Shown piece by piece: positions 1 to 5,408 of a stretch of DNA of 7,206 bases. The first letter of the stretch is position 1. Every line of letters starts with the position of its first letter. The translations under genes and the position numbers were made by a program. Origin of the DNA: Candidatus Fermentibacteraceae bacterium (GTDB taxonomy: Bacteria > Fermentibacterota > Fermentibacteria > Fermentibacterales > JCC-6); contig JAUVJW010000090.1 of NCBI GenBank assembly GCA_030596465.1, positions 1 to 7,206 of the forward strand, given 5' to 3'. The notes below the pieces were generated by a model. It made no database searches. It was not told the DNA's origin and saw only the letters and a program-made list of their open reading frames with translations.

Positions 1-160
1 CTAGGAGCGTGACCGAGAATGAAGCATCGGCATAAAGGTTTCACAGTCGGCTATAATCCTCGTAGATTATTGTCAAATAGCGGTGCTATTCTCCTCAAAT
101 CTCCAAGAATTCTAACTCGACCGTGAAGCCTTTCTACTCAACGCCCATTGTCGGGCAGTC
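1..160. other. Intergenic stretch after the methyltransferase, no supported gene
   Basis: No convincing gene or terminator is visible. A 35-codon open frame (19-126, plus strand) and a weak nested stem (126-172) are present but unconvincing. The only regular structure is the dyad at 53-70. Confidence 0.5.
53..70. repeat. Perfect 6-bp inverted repeat with 6-bp spacer
   Basis: ATAATC, six bases, GATTAT. On the minus strand it directly follows TTGACA (76-71), a perfect -35 box, though the best -10 (TATAGC at 55-50, 15-base spacing) is poor. On the plus strand TATAAT (52-57) is a perfect -10 without a good -35. The layout would suit an operator over a promoter for a gene left of the window, but that gene is not visible. 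Confidence 0.4.
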
Positions 161-835
161 CTAGTGAGGCTTTCCGTTTATCCAGGAAATACTCCAGTAA
201 GATCCAGAGTGTACACGATAACGAATATCCTCCGAGAAGTCCTTGAGATCCTCAAGAAGCTGCTCCTTTCCCGGGATATTCTTTACCAGAGTGAAATTTC
301 TCCCGCAGATTCTTCTTTGCGCGAGTGTGTTGCCGTATTCATCTCTGATATGTGATTCCGCATCGCTGTCTTCAAGCTGACAGATGAAGACAACAGGTGC
401 GCCAGGCGCAAGTTTTCTGTGAAGAATTGTGAGAAATTCTCTTATGCGTTCCCTGGGTATATGACACCAGAAAAGCACTGCGAAAGCACCTGTGAAGCCT
501 TCAGAAACATTCTGTAAACTGTAAGCATCAGCAACGGCGAAGGAGACATTTGATAAATGGGACAGCCTTTTCTTTGCCTCTGCAATCATTGAAGGATTAG
601 TGTCGGTGGCCACTATTGATTTTGCGGTTTCAGCAACGATTTTAGTCCAGAATCCGGTACCACAGGCAATTTCAAGAACATCAAGCCCTTTGAGCGTGCT
701 CTGAAGAAGTTCTACCTCTGCCTTGACGCATTCATCAGATTCAGTGTCATTTCCGTAATATTTATGATGATATTCAGTTGCCTGGAGTTTGTAGTATTCG
801 GCAACGGCCTCTTCCCTGCCCCCGGATAAAAACAT
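161..835 (-). CDS. Class I SAM-dependent methyltransferase
   Basis: The 224-residue protein has the Rossmann-fold methyltransferase motifs in order: AEYYKLQATEYHHKYY before the fold (12-27), motif I VLEIACGTGFW (53-63), motif II ending in Asp78 (VATDTNPSM), Asp103 in VADAYSL for adenine contact, and the motif IV region AVLFWCHIPRERI (119-131), then a strand APVVFICQ. It resembles general small-molecule or unknown-substrate methyltransferases (Methyltransf_11/25 type); nothing marks it as a DNA or rRNA enzyme, and the substrate cannot be read from sequence. It starts in a TGATG overlap with the toxin stop and lacks a clear ribosome site, so its translation probably depends on the toxin gene. 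The C-terminal part after about 160 is less typical. It may be an accessory member of the toxin-antitoxin cassette or a gene placed there by chance. Confidence 0.85.
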   Translation of the reverse strand: MFLSGGREEAVAEYYKLQATEYHHKYYGNDTESDECVKAEVELLQSTLKGLDVLEIACGTGFWTKIVAETAKSIVATDTNPSMIAEAKKRLSHLSNVSFAVADAYSLQNVSEGFTGAFAVLFWCHIPRERIREFLTILHRKLAPGAPVVFICQLEDSDAESHIRDEYGNTLAQRRICGRNFTLVKNIPGKEQLLEDLKDFSEDIRYRVHSGSYWSISWINGKPH

Positions 836-1260
836 CAGTTGCTTTTCAGAACTAACAGAGCAGCAACAAGATCCTCAGGAGCAAAAACGGGAAGAGTGGA
901 CTGTTTAAAATCAACAGTATTTCTCGTTACTATGCTTTCAATACCAGCTTGACAGGCAGCTTCGTGAAGAACTGCATTCTCAAAATCTCTGAAATTCAGC
1001 ATGGCTGCTTTCTCAAGAACTTGATGATTCACGGGGGCAATGATGAAAAGAGCGAGGAGAGACTGGATGTGACGCAGTGCAGCCTGGCTTCCAAGAGCTT
1101 CTGATATAAGGTAATGAATTGTTGTAATTGTGGTTGCACACAAGTATCCGGAAATTTCAGAGCGTTCTACTCTGGATAGCAGAAAAGACGCTTCTCTTGA
1201 AAAAGGCTCTCTCTCCAGAAGAACATCCAGGATAATATTTGTGTCAAACAGAATTTTCAC
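835..1260 (-). CDS. PIN-domain toxin (VapC-like ribonuclease)
   Basis: The 141-residue protein starts with GTG and opens KILFDTNIILDVLLER, the first PIN strand with catalytic Asp6. Later segments match the PIN_3-type family: GYLCATTITTIHYL (38-51), DFENAV (92-97) and IVTRNTVDF (110-118, Asp117). PIN toxins are metal-dependent ribonucleases that cut RNA, often tRNA or rRNA, and stop growth when free of antitoxin. In relatives I know the third segment is usually DFEDA, where the last Asp matches the canonical third metal-binding position. Here that residue is Asn95 (codon AAT at 978-976), although Asp92 and Glu94 remain, so catalysis may be reduced. Length is normal for the family and there is no frameshift. 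A GAGGAG ribosome site sits eight bases before the GTG. The stop overlaps the methyltransferase start by one base. Confidence 0.87.
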   Translation of the reverse strand: MKILFDTNIILDVLLEREPFSREASFLLSRVERSEISGYLCATTITTIHYLISEALGSQAALRHIQSLLALFIIAPVNHQVLEKAAMLNFRDFENAVLHEAACQAGIESIVTRNTVDFKQSTLPVFAPEDLVAALLVLKSN

Positions 1261-1499
1261 AGATATTTCTCCTCAAGATGCTTTTTGTAGTCAATCTCGT
1301 CCAGAGAACTCTCTTTAAGAATGCCTGAGAGAGATTTTACTATAGGGGTGATCTGGTACTCTTCTTCCAGTTTTTCTTCTATGATAACTCTGAAAAAATC
1401 AGCAACAATCCTGGAAAGAGATTTCCCGGTTCGCGCTGAGTACTCTTTTGCAGACTCAATGAGAAACTCGTCCATTCGTAAAGTTAACTTGGTATTCAT
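1257..1499 (-). CDS. DUF6364-type ribbon-helix-helix antitoxin
   Basis: The 80-residue protein has a ribbon-helix-helix plan: a beta strand with alternating residues (KLTLRMD, 4-10), a helix (about 11-23), a GKS turn (25-27) and a second helix (about 27-43). A C-terminal part carries ITPIVKSLSGIL (50-61), a segment I associate with DUF6364 antitoxins paired with PIN toxins, and would wrap the toxin. The N-terminal part would dimerise, bind DNA and repress its own promoter. Its stop overlaps the toxin start as GTGA. A strong ribosome site precedes the ATG. Together with the gene order antitoxin-toxin this is a VapBC-like type II pair. The family name comes from sequence memory; the toxin-antitoxin role is well supported by context. 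Confidence 0.82.
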   Translation of the reverse strand: MNTKLTLRMDEFLIESAKEYSARTGKSLSRIVADFFRVIIEEKLEEEYQITPIVKSLSGILKESSLDEIDYKKHLEEKYL

Positions 1500-1504
1500 G
1501 TTTT

Positions 1505-1509
1505 CCTCC
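1505..1509 (-). promoter_or_regulatory. Strong Shine-Dalgarno of the antitoxin gene
   Basis: GGAGG on the minus strand, five bases before the ATG at 1499. It is the strongest ribosome site in the left block. The toxin gene has GAGGAG at 1274-1269, eight bases before its GTG; the methyltransferase has no clear site. This gradient would favour excess antitoxin. Confidence 0.75.
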
Positions 1510-1520
1510 AGGAGAGACGT

Positions 1521-1530
1521 ACTAAACTAA
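1521..1530 (+). repeat. Tandem ACTAA direct repeat at the expected transcription start
   Basis: ACTAAACTAA is two abutting copies of a five-base unit, between the candidate -10 box and the antitoxin ribosome site. Close by, CTCCAGGAG at 1506-1514 is a nine-base palindrome overlapping the ribosome site. Antitoxins of this fold commonly repress their own promoter by binding short repeats, so either could be an operator. This is inference from position. Confidence 0.35.
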
Positions 1531-1534
1531 TATC

Positions 1535-1562
1535 ATAATACGCCATGTTCATCAAGAGTCAA
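1535..1562 (-). promoter_or_regulatory. Candidate sigma70-type promoter for the toxin-antitoxin-methyltransferase cassette
   Basis: On the minus strand, TTGACT (1562-1557) and TATTAT (1540-1535) are separated by 16 bases, each matching five of six consensus bases. Transcription would start near 1528, giving a leader of about 28 bases before the antitoxin ATG. The -35 lies only eight bases beyond the stop of the preceding gene, so read-through from the Bat operon is also possible. Confidence 0.55.
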
Positions 1563-1570
1563 TACCGGAC

Positions 1571-2104
1571 TTAACTTTTTCGTCTGGCAATTCCAAGGAT
1601 AAGACCAAGCACCAGAGACCATGCGGCAGCCAGGCCGATCTGGACATCATGATTGGCTATACTGAAGGTTACTGTATGGGCTGGGATCCAGAACCAGATC
1701 AGGCTCTTTATGGCCATATCCATTCCCTTATAGCCTTTTGTACCCTGCATCAGATTGTCTTCCCAGCGGTGGAAGAACATCATTTGAGGGCCGAAAAGAA
1801 GGTTGGTGAATGTACTCATGCAGAATGCCACAAAAACAGGACTTGCAGTTGACCAGTGGAATTTAGTGAAGATTGCGCCGGTAAAGCCGTGCATGCCGAT
1901 AAAGCCAACCTTGATAACGAGCCCCAGAATTCCCCAGCCCAGCATTTTTAACACAAATTTGATCGGTGTGTATGAGAATTTCTTACGCACTACAGTTGCG
2001 GCGATCCAGTCTCCTACCATTCCCAGTACGGCAAACTGGATAAAAGCGGCCTGGAAAGGGTAATCGGTAACTGTTTTCAGATACCACTGAAAAATACCAC
2101 TCAT
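1571..2104 (-). CDS. Mpv17/PMP22-like multi-helix membrane protein
   Basis: The 177-residue product is almost entirely membrane segments, at about 17-37, 48-74, 84-106, 131-149 and 153-173. Three local patterns recall the Mpv17/PMP22 family: a GD pair at 31-32 after the first helix (VLGMVGDW), GP then H-R-W at 105-114, and a late WFWIPAHTVTF (137-147) followed by a Trp-containing last helix. Length matches that family (about 170-200 residues). Mpv17 proteins are best known in mitochondria and peroxisomes and their transport role is still debated; bacterial members are uncharacterised. This is recognition by motif, not a search. It starts three bases after the batD stop with an AAGGA ribosome site seven bases upstream, so it is likely the last gene of the Bat transcript. 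No terminator hairpin is visible after its stop. Confidence 0.6.
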   Translation of the reverse strand: MSGIFQWYLKTVTDYPFQAAFIQFAVLGMVGDWIAATVVRKKFSYTPIKFVLKMLGWGILGLVIKVGFIGMHGFTGAIFTKFHWSTASPVFVAFCMSTFTNLLFGPQMMFFHRWEDNLMQGTKGYKGMDMAIKSLIWFWIPAHTVTFSIANHDVQIGLAAAWSLVLGLILGIARRKS

Positions 2105-2107
2105 AGG

Positions 2108-3706
2108 TTATTCCTTTTCATCATGAGAATTGAGGTCTTTGCGAAGCTTATACAGAAGCTCATCCGCGGTTGATTTTAATTGCTCGAAGGCAGGTCCTGT
2201 TATCTCTTTGTCTGAAAGTGACTGCTCAAGATCTCTCCAGAATCGCAGGATCCGTCTGGCCAGGAAGCTGTCTGTTTTGCACTGATCCAGAAATTCATCA
2301 AGTTCCTCGTAGCCCATATACTCTTTTCTACCGGTGAGCATTTTCGATAACTCGCCCTCCAGTCCGGAAAGAAGTTCATCAATGTCGCTGGCGCTTGTAA
2401 CTGAGGCAAGCCTTTTATCTCTTCGTCTTGCTGCCATCCCCAGTAAAACAGTCAGGAAGATAACACCAATTACGCCTGCAGTAACCCAGCAAAGCGGTGA
2501 CTTCCCGGTATTTATATCATCCAGTTCAATTACTCTGTCGGGCCATGGAATAACCGCTACATACAATGAGCATGGCGCAATAAGCGCTGTCCGGTAAGTG
2601 CTGTTCCTGCGGTTCAGCCATACGACAGAATCTGGACCTAAAATGCAATATCCTGTCTCTTCGGGTTCAAGAATAAAGTCCCACCATTTTTTGTTGTCTG
2701 CTAAGCCGTTGTCGGCTGGAATAAGGCTCGCATTGCCCTGAAGAGTGAGAATCGGAGGTTCATTCATGTATACGCTGCCCGGGCCAATACAAGTGATTCT
2801 TACCGAAAGCTCTCCCCCCTGACCAGGTGGGGTTGGAAGTTGATCAATTCGTACTGAGACGCTGTCAAGAAGGGTTTCATCCCAGTCGTCGGGCGGATTC
2901 TCGGGGAACGGATAGACAGGAAGTACTATTGGATTACTCTCTACTGTCCATTCGGAGACTTTTCCCCAGCGGTCATAGTTGGTTCCTGTGATATCCGCTG
3001 AAAATTCCGGAGCCAGAAGACTGCCGGCAGCCGCTGGAGCCATCTCTACTGCAGCAAGAAGGCTGCGACTGGTATTGTCGTGCTTCACATCTACAGTTTC
3101 CCAGTTGCTGTCAGGAATAGTTTCCACATCTATAATCACACCCAGTTCAGGTGCTCCCCACCAGTAGGTAACATTCTCGACACCGACCCGACTGTATACA
3201 TAGTAGTCTATAAAAAGCCTGGTTCCCGGATAAATACGGCCCTGTGGATCTTGAAGAATACCGCTCAGCCAGACATCTTGAGTTGGCTGAAGAGTATCAC
3301 TTGCCGTACTCCCCCGGGATCCGGTTGATCCGGCGGATTCATTTACCGTTATTGTAATTTCCTCAAGAGAGTATGAGCCAATGCCGTGCAGATTGATTTG
3401 TAGTGGACCGATGGTTTGGATCTCTCCTCCGGTAGCAGATGCTGAAAAAATCATATTCAGTACGACCACTTGAGTAAGCTGTCGCCCATTAGGTGTTGTT
3501 ATTGTAGAAATACTTGTGGATGTGGAACTTCCCAGTAAGGTAATACCGGATGATGAAGTAATTCCATCTGCTGAAATTCCGGAGCACCCCGGTTCTGAAC
3601 AGGTTATACTTAAAGAGAAAGTTTCTCCGGATTCCACAGACGCGGGGCATTCCCAGTCAAAGGGATCACCGGAACCAAAAAGAAGAACAATAATAAGCCC
3701 TACCAA
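2108..3706 (-). CDS. batD: BatD: large extracytoplasmic protein with C-terminal membrane anchor
   Basis: The 532-residue protein has the BatD plan. A short hydrophobic N-terminus (3-10) is followed by a beta-rich region starting PASVESGETFSLSI, the usual BatD opening. A first Ig-like unit ends near residue 121 with TIGPLQINLHGIGSYS. A second starts near 144 with VWLSGILQDPQGRIYPGTRL and FIDYYVYSR, and a third lies at about 280-385. One membrane helix spans about 405-425, closed by ARRRDKR, and a helical cytoplasmic tail of about 100 residues follows. Seven cysteines (20, 36, 41, 306, 354, 379, 406) are present, most on the exported side, so disulfides are possible. The start is TTG, overlapping the batC stop by seven bases. 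The N-terminus has no positive charge before the hydrophobic core, so its signal peptide is weak by appearance. Family membership is inferred from order, architecture and these segments. Confidence 0.85.
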   Translation of the reverse strand: MVGLIIVLLFGSGDPFDWECPASVESGETFSLSITCSEPGCSGISADGITSSSGITLLGSSTSTSISTITTPNGRQLTQVVVLNMIFSASATGGEIQTIGPLQINLHGIGSYSLEEITITVNESAGSTGSRGSTASDTLQPTQDVWLSGILQDPQGRIYPGTRLFIDYYVYSRVGVENVTYWWGAPELGVIIDVETIPDSNWETVDVKHDNTSRSLLAAVEMAPAAAGSLLAPEFSADITGTNYDRWGKVSEWTVESNPIVLPVYPFPENPPDDWDETLLDSVSVRIDQLPTPPGQGGELSVRITCIGPGSVYMNEPPILTLQGNASLIPADNGLADNKKWWDFILEPEETGYCILGPDSVVWLNRRNSTYRTALIAPCSLYVAVIPWPDRVIELDDINTGKSPLCWVTAGVIGVIFLTVLLGMAARRRDKRLASVTSASDIDELLSGLEGELSKMLTGRKEYMGYEELDEFLDQCKTDSFLARRILRFWRDLEQSLSDKEITGPAFEQLKSTADELLYKLRKDLNSHDEKE

Positions 3707-4434
3707 TTGGGAACTCCGATGGCTCCGCCGGTACTGTTTTCGGTTGTGTCAGCTTGTGCTTCCTCAACCATATCAAGAATCATTTGTGCCACCTCGGGGG
3801 TCATTTCCGACTCCTCTGGAGGCGGAGGCTGGCTTTCCTCGTTGTCCTCGGGTTCTTCCTGATCCTCATTGTCCTCGGGTTCTTCCTGATCCTCATTGTC
3901 CTCGGGTTCTTCCTGATCCTCATTGTCCTCAGGTTCTTCCTGATCCTCGTTGTCTTCAGGTTCTTCCTGATCCTCATTGTCTTCAGGAGGTGGAGGTTCA
4001 TTCTGCATCAGCCATTTAAGCGCGACTTCGTAGTTCTGGCGAAGGCGCTCTGAGGATTCTCCGGTTGATAATTCAGGCAGAATCATTTCAAGTACACTCT
4101 GTACACCGGCATAATCTTCGTTTGCCATGGCATTGCCCAGTCGAGCGGAGGATCCTGCCTCCAGCAGTGTGTCTCCCTGAAATACATCCTCAGGGAAAAT
4201 GGAGAAGAGACTGTCTGCAGTGAAAAGATCACCGGTTGCGTAGCTTGAAACCGCATGGTTGTAGATTGCCCTTTGATTGTCGGGCATTCTTCTTAAAATT
4301 TCATCGAATAGTATGGTGGATTCCTCATAACTGTCCTCCTCAATAAGCCCGGATGCTTCAAGATAGAGGTCTAGAAGAGGTGTACGATCCGCTGAGGAAA
4401 TAATGGTCATGAGAAGTATTCCAACAATTGTCAT
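3700..4434 (-). CDS. batC: BatC: TPR protein with acidic tandem repeat
   Basis: The 244-residue protein has a short hydrophobic N-terminus (residues 3-13), suggesting export or a membrane anchor. TPR-like helices cover about 22-142, including AIYNHAVSSYATGDLFTADSLF and a last one with NYEVALKWLM. A low-complexity linker (about 147-206) contains five copies of PEDNEDQEE plus a partial sixth, bracketed by proline runs. Then comes a short helix with MTPEVAQMILDMVEEAQ. In known BatC-type proteins a charged, Gln/Asp-rich linker followed by a similar short helix is common, so the layout fits; the regularity of this repeat is the odd part. An AAGGA ribosome site lies seven bases before the ATG, which overlaps the batB stop (ATGA). 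Its role is probably protein-protein contact within the Bat complex. The symbol is given by position and layout. Confidence 0.82.
   Translation of the reverse strand: MTIVGILLMTIISSADRTPLLDLYLEASGLIEEDSYEESTILFDEILRRMPDNQRAIYNHAVSSYATGDLFTADSLFSIFPEDVFQGDTLLEAGSSARLGNAMANEDYAGVQSVLEMILPELSTGESSERLRQNYEVALKWLMQNEPPPPEDNEDQEEPEDNEDQEEPEDNEDQEEPEDNEDQEEPEDNEDQEEPEDNEESQPPPPEESEMTPEVAQMILDMVEEAQADTTENSTGGAIGVPNW
3714..3717 (-). promoter_or_regulatory. Shine-Dalgarno supporting the TTG start of batD
   Basis: GGAG on the minus strand, seven bases before TTG at 3706 and inside the end of batC. The frame upstream of this TTG runs back only to a stop at 3751-3749 and contains no ATG, GTG, TTG or CTG codon. 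The TTG is therefore the most upstream usable start. Confidence 0.65.
3835..3987 (-). repeat. 27-bp in-frame coding tandem repeat in batC (5 full copies plus partial)
   Basis: Five full 27-base units at 3987-3961, 3960-3934, 3933-3907, 3906-3880 and 3879-3853, then an 18-base partial at 3852-3835. Each full unit encodes PEDNEDQEE. The units differ only at third codon positions (CCT/CCC, GAA/GAG, AAT/AAC), and copies 4 and 5 are identical. The number is a multiple of three bases, so gain or loss of a copy would keep the frame. Confidence 0.95.
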
Positions 4435-5408
4435 GACTCTTTCCTTTCCAGGCCGGCAGCAGCCAGTATGAGAAGAAGGGCCGCGCCAAGAAAGTACTGA
4501 TATCTCATTGCGCCGGTGGCACCCGCAATATCTGCGTCTGCCTGCGAAGAACTGCGGTGAAGAAGTTCCTTTAATGGCCGGGAAAGGTCTCCGGCTTCAG
4601 ATATTCTTGTGTAAAATCCACCGGTCTCCATTGCAAGTTCCTGCAGCAATTCCTCTTCAAGAACCGTTTTTACAGTATCTCCCTGCCATATCAGCGGGCC
4701 GTTGTCGCCGGGAACGGCTATGGGAGTGTCGCCGCCTGTTCCAACTGTAATAAGAGCCATCCGGTGGTCATGAGCCTCGTTGATTGCGTTGTTCAGGGAA
4801 TAATCGTGAAACCCTCCATCAGAAAAGATAATTCCAACCTGCCCCTCCATGTCCATATCCGGGAGGGCTGTGGCCATAACCTCCACAAGGTTGCTCAAAG
4901 CAGTTCCCTCAGGGAGAGAAATATTGTCGGCCGGGTTTGACGGAATTCTATCCAGTATGAAGTCGTTGTCCAGTGTGATTGGTACCGCCAGTCTGGCGTG
5001 ACCGCTGAACAGAACAAGACTGAACCTGGTCTCCGGCATTGACCGGATAAGTCGTTTCATTTCAATGGCAGACCTGCCCAGTCGTGTAGGAGCTTCGTCG
5101 TCGCTCCACATGGACCTGGATACATCAAGAGCAATAACCACATTCTCGCCTCCGCCTGGAATAAATGCAGGAGAAGTGCCCCATACGGGACCGGCAGCGG
5201 AAAGAGCAAGAAGCATGATTGCAACGGAAATTAACAGACGGGAAGTCTTGTGTTGCGCCGGTGGAATAATGCCCATTCTTTTCCATAATACCGGTCTGAC
5301 AAATCTTCGAAGCCGCTTTTCGTCATCTCTGAGCCATCGGAGCCTGAGCCACCAGTACAAGGGGCCTGCAAGAGTAATAATAATCATCCATGGTCTCTGG
5401 AATTCCAT
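4431..5408 (-). CDS. batB: BatB: membrane-anchored VWA-domain protein
   Basis: The 325-residue product starts MEFQRPW, a typical BatB beginning. A membrane segment lies at about 7-22, then a basic cytoplasmic stretch (RLRWLRDDEKRLRR) and a second helix at about 57-76 ending in AAGPVWG. The VWA domain follows (about 88-280), with a final helix at about 305-319. The MIDAS residues are all present: D-V-S-R-S at 95-99, Thr169 in EGTALS, and Asp197 in FSDGG. It is the second of two paired VWA proteins; such pairs are standard in Bat operons and probably act as a complex. The start chosen at 5408 gives a TAATG overlap with batA. The stop overlaps batC as ATGA. The tail after the last helix is short and ends LERKES. 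Confidence 0.92.
   Translation of the reverse strand: MEFQRPWMIIITLAGPLYWWLRLRWLRDDEKRLRRFVRPVLWKRMGIIPPAQHKTSRLLISVAIMLLALSAAGPVWGTSPAFIPGGGENVVIALDVSRSMWSDDEAPTRLGRSAIEMKRLIRSMPETRFSLVLFSGHARLAVPITLDNDFILDRIPSNPADNISLPEGTALSNLVEVMATALPDMDMEGQVGIIFSDGGFHDYSLNNAINEAHDHRMALITVGTGGDTPIAVPGDNGPLIWQGDTVKTVLEEELLQELAMETGGFYTRISEAGDLSRPLKELLHRSSSQADADIAGATGAMRYQYFLGAALLLILAAAGLERKES

Noticed and set aside
19..126. Plus-strand 35-codon basic open frame starting MKHRHKGF.
   Set aside because: Short, ribosome site (GGAG at 4-7) poorly spaced, no recognised family, and opposite to every neighbour. Open frames this short arise by chance.
126..172. Nested inverted repeats (AAGCCT/AGGCTT outside, GCCC/GGGC at 143-156 inside) at the end of the methyltransferase gene, a possible terminator.
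   Set aside because: Arms are short, the outer loop is long, and no T-run follows on the minus strand.
2979..3328. Plus-strand open frames opposite batD, and similar ones opposite batA and batB.
   Set aside because: They lie wholly inside well-supported minus-strand genes, overlap each other in different frames and show no recognisable domains.
3754..4053. Plus-strand open frame encoding a repeated hydrophobic peptide that looks like a membrane protein.
   Set aside because: It is the antisense of the batC acidic repeat; the VLGFFLILI-like units come directly from the 27-bp repeat read backwards. The minus-strand gene has family features and a ribosome site.
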